Shown piece by piece: positions 1 to 6,196 of a stretch of DNA of 9,220 bases (position 1 is its first letter; the number at the start of each line of letters is the position of its first letter). The position numbers were made by a program, and so were the translations under genes. The DNA comes from VRUE01 sp040508545 (GTDB lineage: Bacteria; Actinomycetota; Thermoleophilia; Solirubrobacterales; 70-9): contig JBEVMR010000015.1 in assembly GCA_040508545.1 (NCBI GenBank), positions 1 to 9,220 on the forward strand. Reading direction: 5' to 3'. The notes beneath the pieces were generated by a model that saw only the letters and a list, made by a program, of their open reading frames with translations, did no database searches and was not told where the DNA came from.

Positions 1-2
1 GG

Positions 3-1076
3 GGCACGGTCATCCAACGCGACCTGCAGGTGGCAGCCGTGATCTCGGACATCTACGCCGGCCGGCCCGTGGGCTACACGACCTTCCTCGCCTACGACGA
101 GGTCGCCCATCACTCTGGGATCGAGCGTCACGACGCGCTCGCAGTGCTGCGCGACCTCGATCGCCAGATCGCGCGGATTGCCGCCGCCTGCGCCGAGGCG
201 CCGCGGCCCTATCGCCTCGTCGTGCTCTCCGACCACGGGCAGTCACAGGGCGAAACCTTCCTCAACCGCTACGGGGAAACCCTCGAGCAGTTGGTCCAGT
301 CGGCTTGCGAGGCGGGGAGCACGATCGCGGCCGAAGGGGGGGACGAGGACGCGCTCTCCTACCTCAGCGCTGGCCTGACCGAGGTCGCGCGTGACGACAC
401 CGTCGCCGCGCGCACCGTGCGGGTGGCGACCCGGGGGCGCAGCGCCGACGGCGTCGTCTCACTTGACTCCGACGACCGCCGGGAGATCGAGGAGACCCGT
501 GGGAACGGGATCCCGGAGCTCTCCGTGATGGCTTCGGGGTGCCTCGGCCTGATCAGCTTCCCGCGCGAGCCCGGGCGGGTGACCCTCGAGCGGCTGGAGG
601 CCCTCTACCCCCAGCTCCTGCCGGCGCTCCGCGACCATCCCGGGATCGGGTTCGTGCTGGTGCGCTCCGAGCGCGCGGGCGCCCTGGCGATCGGCAAGAG
701 CGGAATCAGGTTCCTCGACGAGGACCGGGTCGAGGGGGAGGACCCGCTTGCGCCCTTCGGACCGCACGCGGCCGAGCACCTGCGGCGCACCGACGGCTTT
801 CCCCACTGCGCCGACCTGATGCTCAACAGCACCTTCTGGCCGGAGTTCGGCGAGGTCGCCGCCTTCGAGGAGCTGGTCGGCTCGCACGGCGGCATGGGGG
901 GGACCCAGAGCTTCCCGTTCGTGCTCCATCCGAGCGAGCTGGCCTGGCCCGAGGGGGACGTGGTCGGCGCCGAAAGCGTCCACCGGATTTTCTGTGCCTG
1001 GCTGGCCCAGCTGGGGCACTCGAGCTACGAGAGCGAGGTCGCCCCGCCGGGCGCCAGCACCCGCGCCTCCACCTGA
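3..1076 (+). CDS. Alkaline phosphatase superfamily protein (phosphodiesterase/nucleotide pyrophosphatase-like), C-terminal part, 5' truncated by the window
   Basis: The frame is open from the first complete codon at base 3 to TGA at 1074-1076, so the N-terminus lies outside the window and the GTG at 30 is probably internal. Seen: a metal-site-like YDEVAHHSG (Asp at 96-98, His at 108-110), then LSDHGQSQG with the Asp-His pair at 231-236, then SHGGMGG with His at 885-887. This order of Asp/His ligands fits the two-metal alkaline phosphatase superfamily (type I phosphodiesterase/nucleotide pyrophosphatase branch), which hydrolyses phosphate mono- or diesters. From family recall, similar actinobacterial proteins carry an N-terminal membrane ('phage holin family') region. 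If so, the part here would be the soluble catalytic domain; no membrane segment is visible in it. The substrate cannot be told. Its 3' end runs 52 bases into the convergent hydrolase gene. Fold confident; exact activity not. Confidence 0.82.
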   Translation, partial: GTVIQRDLQVAAVISDIYAGRPVGYTTFLAYDEVAHHSGIERHDALAVLRDLDRQIARIAAACAEAPRPYRLVVLSDHGQSQGETFLNRYGETLEQLVQSACEAGSTIAAEGGDEDALSYLSAGLTEVARDDTVAARTVRVATRGRSADGVVSLDSDDRREIEETRGNGIPELSVMASGCLGLISFPREPGRVTLERLEALYPQLLPALRDHPGIGFVLVRSERAGALAIGKSGIRFLDEDRVEGEDPLAPFGPHAAEHLRRTDGFPHCADLMLNSTFWPEFGEVAAFEELVGSHGGMGGTQSFPFVLHPSELAWPEGDVVGAESVHRIFCAWLAQLGHSSYESEVAPPGASTRAST

Positions 1077-1777
1077 GGCGCCAGCTCCCGCATCCAGGTT
1101 TCGAACTCCCGCGGCGGCGAGCGCAGCGGGTCGGGGCGGAGTCGCGCCAGGCCGAGCGGGTAGAGCGTCCCCCAGTGGATCGGGATCACGATCCTTGGCG
1201 AGAGCAGTGCCGCCGCTCGCGCGGCGCGCTCGGGGTCGAGGTGGCCGGGGCCGATGCTCGGGCCCCAGCCCCAGATCGGCAGTAGCGCGAGGTCGAGCCC
1301 CGGTCCCAGCTCCGCCATCCCGTCGAAGAGGTCCGTATCGCCGGCGAAGTAGATCCGCTGCTGGCGGCCATCCAGGAGAAACCCGACGGCCTGCGATTCC
1401 CGCTCGAACCGACTCTCGCTGGAGTGCCGCGCCTCAACGGCAGTGACGGTGACCGCGCCGACCTGGCTCGATTCCCCTGGCGCCAGCTCCGAGACGGCGC
1501 TGAAGCCCCGGCGCTCGAGGAACTCCTGCGACCCAGGTGCCGCGATGATTGGAGCCTCGCGGCCGATCTGGCGCAACGATGGGAGGTCGGCGTGGTCGTG
1601 ATGGAGATGGGAGATCAGCACGGCGTCGAGGTTCTCCGCGATCTCGGGCGCCGGCGGCGCTCCGCGGCGGCGCAGCGGCCCGACCCGCGCGCGCAGCACC
1701 GGATCGGTGAGCAGCCGGGCCCCGTCGAGCTCGGCGAGGACGGTCGCGTGGCCTACGTAGGTGACTCGGCCGGGCAT
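1025..1777 (-). CDS. MBL-fold metal-dependent hydrolase (UlaG / NAPE-PLD-like)
   Basis: A 250-residue protein with ATG at 1777 and TAG at 1027-1025. Seen: N-terminal YVGHATVL (residues 7-14) and LLTDP (22-26), the metal motif SHLHHDHAD with His57, His59, Asp61 and His62, a further ligand in EARHSS (His118), the bridging Asp147 in FAGDTD, and the last His201 in PIHWGTLYP. This is a complete two-metal metallo-beta-lactamase site. The GHATVL opening is typical of the Lactamase_B_2/UlaG/NAPE-PLD-like branch, not of beta-lactamases or glyoxalases. No signal peptide or membrane span, so it is probably cytoplasmic. GGGGTGAG directly before the ATG is a usable ribosome binding site and supports this start. 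It diverges from the AI-2E family gene across 59 bp, so they may share a control region. The last 17 codons lie antisense to the phosphatase gene end. Substrate unknown. Confidence 0.87.
   Translation of the reverse strand: MPGRVTYVGHATVLAELDGARLLTDPVLRARVGPLRRRGAPPAPEIAENLDAVLISHLHHDHADLPSLRQIGREAPIIAAPGSQEFLERRGFSAVSELAPGESSQVGAVTVTAVEARHSSESRFERESQAVGFLLDGRQQRIYFAGDTDLFDGMAELGPGLDLALLPIWGWGPSIGPGHLDPERAARAAALLSPRIVIPIHWGTLYPLGLARLRPDPLRSPPREFETWMRELAPQVEARVLAPGGATSLS
1063..1081. terminator. Candidate GC-rich hairpin over the phosphatase stop codon
   Basis: GCGCCTC (1063-1069) pairs perfectly with GAGGCGC (1075-1081) around a 5-base loop, and the stop codon TGA lies at the loop/stem border. 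No T-tract follows on either strand. It sits in the 52-base overlap region of two convergent genes. It could be an actinobacterial U-less terminator for the phosphatase transcript, or a chance stem in GC-rich DNA. Confidence 0.3.
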
Positions 1778-1819
1778 CTCACCCCGGCGCGGGCCGGTCG
1801 CGATGTCGGGAGCGCTGCG

Positions 1820-1825
1820 TATCGT
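1820..1825 (+). promoter_or_regulatory. Possible -10 element of the AI-2E family gene
   Basis: TATCGT fits the TAnnnT pattern and lies 11 bases before the ATG at 1837. A start site about 7 bases downstream would leave a leader of roughly 5 bases. No Shine-Dalgarno sequence precedes this ATG, which agrees with near-leaderless translation. No clear -35 was seen. Confidence 0.3.
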
Positions 1826-1836
1826 CCGCGGGCGCG

Positions 1837-3012
1837 ATGAGCGAGCGTCGAGCGATTCTCCGCGGCAAACTGCGCCGCCCCGGGCGCGAGGGCGCCGAGG
1901 GGGAGGGCGAGGTCATCGAGATCGACCCGGGCGAGTTGAGCGGGATGTTCGCTGCGCCACAGTGGCTGCGCGACCTGGGTTTCTCCGCCTGGCTCCTGGT
2001 TGGGGCGGCGGCGGCGCTGATCGGCGCGATCTGGCTGCTCTCGCTGACGGAGACGATCGTGCTGCCGGTGATCGTGGCCGGGATCATCGCCTCTGTCACC
2101 TCTCCCCTCGTCGACTGGCTGCGCCGGCGCGGGATCCCGCGGGGGATCGGCTCCGGGCTCGTCTTCCTGGCGATCATCGCAGTCGGCGTCGGCGTCGGCC
2201 TGCTCGTTCTCGCCGGGATCGCGAGCCAGGCGGACAGCCTCTCCGACCGGCTTCGAGAAGGGGCGAGCGAGATCGAGTCCTGGGTCGGCGACCTCGGGGT
2301 GAATTCCACCACTGCCGCAAACGCGAACGCCGACGCCAGCGCCTCGATCAGCAACGGCTTCTCCGCACTGACCCACGGCCTGCTCGGCGGGGTCGACAAA
2401 CTCGCCTCGTTGGCGGTCTTCCTCTCCTTCACTGCCCTCAGCCTTTTCTTCCTGCTCAAGGACGCGCCGACGATCGGCGGCTTCGTCGAGCGCCATCTCG
2501 GCGTGCCCGTGCCCCTGGCCCGCTCGATCCTGGGTCGGGTGGCCGGCAGCATGCGCGGGTACTTCCTCGGGGTCACGATCGTCTCGCTGTGGAGCTCGAC
2601 GATCGTCGGGGCGGGGGCTCTGCTGCTCGGAGTCCCCCTGCCGGGCACGATCGCGGCGGTCACCTTCGTCGGCGGGTTCGTCCCCTACCTCGGCGCTTGG
2701 GCGGCGGGCGCCTTCGCGGTCTTGATCGCCCTCGGCGGCGCCGGGCCCGAGACCGCCCTGGCCGTCGCGGTCGTGGTCCTGATGGCGAACGGCGTTCTCC
2801 AGCAACTGGTCCAGCCGATCGCCTACGGCGCGGCCCTCAAACTGCATCCGCTGGCGGTGCTGATCGCGACGATCGCCGGCGGCTGCCTATTCGGCACCGT
2901 CGGCCTGGTGCTCGCTGCGCCGCTGCTCTCAGCCGCAGTGCGGATCTCAGCCGACATCAGAGAGGCCGAGGGTGAGGAGCAGGCTGCGGACGCCGATCCC
3001 GCACCCGCGTAG
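1837..3012 (+). CDS. AI-2E family transporter (UPF0118 membrane protein)
   Basis: A 391-residue polytopic membrane protein. A charged cytoplasmic N-terminus (about 1-45) is followed by a hydrophobic pair near 50-90, a span near 106-128, a soluble segment of about 60 residues, and a hydrophobic C-terminal half with spans near 188-208, 242-265, 269-300, 303-322 and 338-368. Family marks seen are FFLLKDAP (204-211), FVPYLGAW (281-288), LHPLAVLIA (336-344) and GCLFGTVGLVLAAPLL (349-364). These are the conserved C-terminal signatures of the AI-2E transporter family (PF01594). Members range from the AI-2 exporter TqsA to putative Na+/H+ antiporters, so AI-2 export should not be assumed. The soluble segment has an unusual Asn/Ala/Ser-rich run at 156-171. 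The start is supported by the MSERR opening and the frame; there is no Shine-Dalgarno. It converges on the secreted-protein gene with 53 bp between stops. Confidence 0.9.
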   Translation: MSERRAILRGKLRRPGREGAEGEGEVIEIDPGELSGMFAAPQWLRDLGFSAWLLVGAAAALIGAIWLLSLTETIVLPVIVAGIIASVTSPLVDWLRRRGIPRGIGSGLVFLAIIAVGVGVGLLVLAGIASQADSLSDRLREGASEIESWVGDLGVNSTTAANANADASASISNGFSALTHGLLGGVDKLASLAVFLSFTALSLFFLLKDAPTIGGFVERHLGVPVPLARSILGRVAGSMRGYFLGVTIVSLWSSTIVGAGALLLGVPLPGTIAAVTFVGGFVPYLGAWAAGAFAVLIALGGAGPETALAVAVVVLMANGVLQQLVQPIAYGAALKLHPLAVLIATIAGGCLFGTVGLVLAAPLLSAAVRISADIREAEGEEQAADADPAPA

Positions 3013-3029
3013 GCCTTCGAGGCCGGTGC
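3001..3029. terminator. Candidate terminator hairpin between convergent genes
   Basis: The inner stem is GGCCT (3012-3016)/AGGCC (3020-3024) with loop TCG. Beyond a 6-base bulge (3006-3011), GCACC (3001-3005) pairs with GGTGC (3025-3029). It covers the stop codon of the AI-2E family gene. No T-run follows. Its place between two convergent genes fits a terminator, but the stem is interrupted. Confidence 0.3.
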
Positions 3030-3065
3030 CGCTCATCGCCGTTCCCGCCTAGGGATCGGGGTCGG

Positions 3066-3650
3066 TCAGCAGGCGCTTTTGACGGTCGCGCGCGCGGCTT
3101 TCAGCTTGGGCCGGATCCTCGCGCGCTGTTTACGGCTCGCGGCTTTTCGCAGCCGTGACTTGAGCTGGCCCACCCGTTGCTTGGCTTTCGAGCACGCCAC
3201 CGATGGCTTCGAGGAGGTGACAACCGGTGGGGCGGGGGGCGCCGGCGCCGAAGTGACGGGCGGTGGCGGTGGTGGAGGAGGCGGGGGCGCGTCCATGCGG
3301 AAGCTCCAAGAGCCGATTTCCACGCCTTCGACGAACCAGGACACGACGTGGTTGCCCTCCAGTTCTGACGTGATCGAGTTGACGAAGAGGATGCCCCCTT
3401 CGGCGAGCTGTTCTTCGAGGCAAAGGACTTCTTCGGTGGGGAATGCCACGCAGATTTCGTATTCCGTGTCTTCGTCCGATTCGAAGTAGGCGCCGGGAAA
3501 GTCGCCAATCTGGCAAACGTGCGCGGGGACCGGGTTTTCCGAGAGGTCGTCGCAGCCGACGAAGGTGTCGTATTCGGCCGCAGCAGCCGACGACGGGATC
3601 GACAGCAGGGCAGCCGCCGTCAGCGATACGCACAAGAGCCCCCTCTTCAT
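3066..3650 (-). CDS. Small secreted protein: signal peptide, Cys-containing domain, polyproline linker, basic Cys-bracketed helical tail
   Basis: A 194-residue protein of no family I can name. Seen in order: a signal peptide (Met-Lys-Arg start, hydrophobic core, likely cleavage after SAAAA at about residue 25); an acidic domain at about 26-120 with four cysteines (33, 46, 67, 77) and beta-rich-looking sequence; a linker with ten prolines in a row (122-131) followed by Pro/Ala/Thr/Ser; then a strongly basic tail (about 148-194) rich in Lys, Arg and Ala with cysteines at 153 and 194. The even cysteine number suggests disulfides after export. GGGAG five bases before the ATG at 3650 is a good ribosome binding site. 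The acidic domain and basic tail could suit cell-wall or polyanion contact, but this is inference. It is divergent from the methyltransferase gene across about 130 bp of relatively AT-rich DNA. The coding call is confident; the function is unknown. Confidence 0.8.
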   Translation of the reverse strand: MKRGLLCVSLTAAALLSIPSSAAAAEYDTFVGCDDLSENPVPAHVCQIGDFPGAYFESDEDTEYEICVAFPTEEVLCLEEQLAEGGILFVNSITSELEGNHVVSWFVEGVEIGSWSFRMDAPPPPPPPPPPVTSAPAPPAPPVVTSSKPSVACSKAKQRVGQLKSRLRKAASRKQRARIRPKLKAARATVKSAC

Positions 3651-3670
3651 CTCCGCTCCCTCTCCGTCAG

Positions 3671-3730
3671 AAACCGATATGCCCCCAATGCCCGAATACG
3701 ATAGTCATATTTCGAATTAGTCGATAGTTC
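3671..3730. promoter_or_regulatory. AT-rich divergent control region with a direct repeat
   Basis: This stretch is clearly lower in GC than its surroundings and lies between the secreted-protein gene (-) and the methyltransferase gene (+). It holds two copies of CGATAGT (3699-3705 and 3722-3728), whose starts are 23 bases apart, and a TTCGAA palindrome (3711-3716) between them. It is the natural place for the minus-strand promoter; minus-strand TATCGT is a possible -10. The repeat may be an operator. No protein binding can be shown from sequence alone. Confidence 0.35.
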
Positions 3731-3767
3731 GAGAGCGCGCGACCGGAATTGACCCATGGGCTCAGGC

Positions 3768-3773
3768 GATAAT
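3768..3773 (+). promoter_or_regulatory. -10 box of the methyltransferase gene, leaderless start
   Basis: GATAAT is a near-consensus -10 hexamer ending 7 bases before the ATG at 3781, which would put the transcript start on that ATG. TTGACC (3749-3754) resembles a -35 but the spacer is only 13 bases, shorter than usual. The ATG at 3772 overlaps the hexamer itself, so it would not be transcribed from this promoter. This decides in favour of the ATG at 3781. Confidence 0.5.
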
Positions 3774-3780
3774 GGCCGGC

Positions 3781-4416
3781 ATGCCTGGGGAGGAGTGGAC
3801 GCGCGACGAGTGGAAAGTCCAGCGTTACCTGGATCGCGCCGACGAGTTCCCACACCGGCTGGAGGGGGAGGGCGTTCTGCTCGAGCACGTGCCGCGCGAC
3901 GTGCGGCGGGCCCTCGACCTCGGCACCGGGGACGGCCGCCTGCTCGCTCTGCTGCAGGCGGATCGCCCCGAGATGACCTGCGTCGGCCTCGACTTCTCCG
4001 AGCTGATGCTCGCGGGAGCGCGCGAGCGTTTTGCCGGGGACGAGCGCGTCGAGCTGCTCGAGCACGATCTCGCCGAGCCGCTGCCGGCGCTGGGCCGTTT
4101 CGACGCCGTCGTCTCCTCGTTTGCGATCCACCACGTCGAGCACGAGCGCAAGCGCGCGCTCTTCGGCGAGGTGTTCGACCTGCTCGAGCCCGGCGGAGTC
4201 TTCGCCAACTTCGAGCACGTGGCTTCGGCTTCTTACCGTCTCCACCTGGCGTTCTTCGCGGCGATCGACGAGCCGATCGAGAACGAGGATCCCTCCGATC
4301 GCCTGCTCGACGTCGAGACGCAGCTCGGCTGGCTGCGCGAGCTCGGCTTCGACGACGCCGACTGCTACTGGAAGTGGCTGGAGATGGCGCTGCTGATCGG
4401 CATCAAGCCTGTCTGA
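3781..4416 (+). CDS. Class I SAM-dependent methyltransferase
   Basis: A 211-residue cytoplasmic protein. Seen: the SAM-binding loop LDLGTGDGR (residues 45-53), acidic residue Asp71 at the end of strand 2 in VGLDFS, HDLAE (95-99), the strand-4 motif FDAVVSSFAIHHV (107-119) and LEPGGVF (135-141). This is a full Rossmann-type methyltransferase core of the Methyltransf_11/25/CmoA-like group. Nothing in the C-terminal third (PIENEDPSDRL, then WLRELGFDDAD) points to a substrate. An in-frame ATG at 3772 would add three residues (Met-Ala-Gly). I prefer 3781 because a GATAAT box lies exactly where a leaderless transcript would need it; a weak AGGCGA before 3772 is the counter-argument. The RTX-like gene follows after 72 bp on the same strand, without overlap. 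Confidence 0.87.
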   Translation: MPGEEWTRDEWKVQRYLDRADEFPHRLEGEGVLLEHVPRDVRRALDLGTGDGRLLALLQADRPEMTCVGLDFSELMLAGARERFAGDERVELLEHDLAEPLPALGRFDAVVSSFAIHHVEHERKRALFGEVFDLLEPGGVFANFEHVASASYRLHLAFFAAIDEPIENEDPSDRLLDVETQLGWLRELGFDDADCYWKWLEMALLIGIKPV

Positions 4417-4488
4417 GGCAGCGGGTAGCCGGGTAGATCGGTTTTAGCGGCACTTCATGTCTCGCCGCCAAAGTCAGGAAGCCAGTCA

Positions 4489-6165
4489 ATGGAGCCTCGC
4501 CGGAACCAGATGGAGGGGAGCGTCGTCGAACGCCCTCGATGCCACCGTGTGTGGGCTGCCTTCGCGCTCTGCTGCGGGGTCGGCTTGATCTTCGCCGGGC
4601 CGGCGGCGGCCGGCGCCGCGCCGCTCTGCGACGGGCAGCGGGCGACGATCTTCTCCAACGAGGCGACGATCGCCGGCACCAAGGGCCCCGACGTGATCGT
4701 CGGTGGCCGCGGTCCCAACGAGATCTTCGGGGCCGGAGGCAACGACGTGATCTGCGGCGGCGCCGGCCACGACGCGATCTACGGTGACCGCGGTAACGAC
4801 ACGATCGACGGCAAGCGCGGCAACGACGCCATCCACGGCGGACGCGGCTCTGACGACGTCGATGGCGGCAGCGATCGCGACCAGGTCGTCGGCGGCAGCG
4901 GCAACGACGGCCTGTACGGCGGGCGCGGCGATCGCGACGAGGTCGACGGCGGGCCGGGTGACGACGAGGCCGGGGGTGGCCCCGGCGCCTTCGATTCCCT
5001 GATCGGCGGCGTCGGCCGCGACCGGATCGACGGAGGCGCGGGCAACCACGACATCGCCTCCTACCGCGGGGCGGGCGGGCCGGTCGCGGTCGACCTCGGC
5101 TCCGGGCTCGTGACCGGGGCGGAGCAAGAGCGCCTGGCCGGTATCGAGGACGCCGTCGGCGGTTCGGGCGAGGACGTTCTGCTGGGCTCCGACACGACGT
5201 CCAACCGGCTGGACGGCGGGCCCGGGGACGACCGCCTGCTCGGGCTGTGGCGGAGCGACCAGGCCTACGGCGGCCCGGGCAGCGATCAGTGCGTCGGCCC
5301 CTTCTCGGTCGAGGATTCCTGCGGCCCGGCCATCGGTCGCCGCGGCACCAAGATCGAGCTGTACGACAGTATCGTCGGCTCCTCGAGCCTCACGATCGCC
5401 GGTGACGACGGGGTCGACGACGTGACGGTCAGCCGCGGCGACCATGGATACGTGGTGAGGGGCGGCAGCGGCAATCCGGTGCTCCGCAGCACCCCGCGGT
5501 CCGGCGGCTGTGCGTCCACCGCAGGCTCGGTTTCCTGTGTTGGTCCGGTGAGCTCGATCCTCGTCTCCCTCGGAGGCGGCAACGACAGGCTTACGGTTAG
5601 GGGCACCGTGCCGGCCGAGGTCTCGGTGACGGTCGAGGGTGGCCCGGGGCGTGACTGGTTGCGCGGCGGGCGGGGTGGCGACACGCTCTACGCCGGTGAC
5701 GACAGCGATCCCGACACGATCGCCGGCGGCGGTGGCGACGACGTGCTGTTCGGCGTCAACATCCTCCACCCCCGTCGCAACAGCGGCGCGGCGACGTTGG
5801 TCGGCGGCCCTGGCAACGACCTCCTGGTCGGCGGCCAGCCCTGCGACGACCTCTTCCATGGCGGTCTCGGCGACAACGACAGCGCCTCCTTCGCCCGGGT
5901 GCGCAACGCCGGCACCGTCGTCAAGGCGGCGATCGGCGGCAGGGTCTTCGACCCCGAGGCTGCTGCTTGCGGCGCCAGCCGGATCGACGGGACGGTCGAG
6001 AAGATCGAGGGATCGACCGGCCCCGACGTCCTGCTCGGCAGCGCCGGCGCCGACACGCTGCTCGGCCGCGGCGGCGCCGACCTGCTCGACGGGCGGGGAG
6101 GCGCGGACCGCTGCATCGGCGGTCGCGGCGGCGACGAGGACCGTCGCTGTGAGTACGCGCCCTAG
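4489..6165 (+). CDS. Secreted RTX-like calcium-binding repeat protein
   Basis: A 558-residue protein. Residues 1-44 form a signal peptide: basic start, core WAAFALCCGVGLIFAG, likely cleavage near AAAGAA before PLC. The mature part is rich in nonapeptides of the hemolysin-type GGxGxDxUx kind, in blocks at about 65-165, 224-265, 384-460 and 510-545 (for example GGAGHDAIYGDRGNDTIDG). Two non-repeat modules of similar plan interrupt them: about 187-225 and 463-510. Both start with Asp/Ser-Ala-Ser-type text and end in an acidic 'GIED/KIEG' step back into repeats. A separate beta-rich segment lies at about 285-380. Such repeats fold as parallel beta-rolls that bind calcium outside the cell. The C-terminus ends Cys-Glu-Tyr-Ala-Pro and shows no type I secretion signal, so export is presumably Sec-dependent. 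AGGAA lies about 11 bases before the ATG at 4489; ATG 4510 is an alternative. The molecular role is not known. Confidence 0.87.
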   Translation: MEPRRNQMEGSVVERPRCHRVWAAFALCCGVGLIFAGPAAAGAAPLCDGQRATIFSNEATIAGTKGPDVIVGGRGPNEIFGAGGNDVICGGAGHDAIYGDRGNDTIDGKRGNDAIHGGRGSDDVDGGSDRDQVVGGSGNDGLYGGRGDRDEVDGGPGDDEAGGGPGAFDSLIGGVGRDRIDGGAGNHDIASYRGAGGPVAVDLGSGLVTGAEQERLAGIEDAVGGSGEDVLLGSDTTSNRLDGGPGDDRLLGLWRSDQAYGGPGSDQCVGPFSVEDSCGPAIGRRGTKIELYDSIVGSSSLTIAGDDGVDDVTVSRGDHGYVVRGGSGNPVLRSTPRSGGCASTAGSVSCVGPVSSILVSLGGGNDRLTVRGTVPAEVSVTVEGGPGRDWLRGGRGGDTLYAGDDSDPDTIAGGGGDDVLFGVNILHPRRNSGAATLVGGPGNDLLVGGQPCDDLFHGGLGDNDSASFARVRNAGTVVKAAIGGRVFDPEAAACGASRIDGTVEKIEGSTGPDVLLGSAGADTLLGRGGADLLDGRGGADRCIGGRGGDEDRRCEYAP

Positions 6166-6184
6166 CGACCGCCAGTGCAGGGTC

Positions 6185-6190
6185 TAATCT
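6185..6190 (+). promoter_or_regulatory. -10 box of the serine hydrolase gene, leaderless start
   Basis: TAATCT matches TAnnnT and ends 6 bases before the ATG at 6197. The usual distance puts transcription start on the A of that ATG. No Shine-Dalgarno is present between the box and the start, which supports a leaderless mRNA separate from the RTX-like gene ending 31 bases upstream. No clear -35 was seen. Confidence 0.5.
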
Positions 6191-6196
6191 GCCCCC

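Noticed and set aside
1753..2847. A 364-codon minus-strand frame opposite the AI-2E family gene
   Set aside because: Charged low-complexity translation with no motif, whereas the plus strand encodes a recognisable membrane protein.
1837..3012. Quorum-sensing AI-2 exporter
   Set aside because: The family name covers many unrelated transport activities. No luxS or lsr-type gene is in the window.
4443..4472. Hairpin GCGGC/GCCGC (4447-4451/4464-4468) in the leader of the RTX-like gene
   Set aside because: Five pairs with a 12-base loop is weak, has no T-tract and matches no known leader motif.
4486..5859. A 457-codon minus-strand frame opposite the RTX-like gene
   Set aside because: Its Ala/Val/Asp repetition is only the mirror of the GGxGxD codon repeats. 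No start signal, no recognisable domain.
4650..6130. Repeated GGC-rich DNA in the RTX-like gene as a CRISPR or tandem-repeat locus
   Set aside because: The repeats are imperfect, in frame and encode nonapeptides. There are no constant repeats with unique spacers.
4489..6165. RTX toxin with type I secretion
   Set aside because: There is an N-terminal signal peptide, no toxin domain, no ABC exporter or membrane-fusion gene nearby, and no C-terminal secretion signal.
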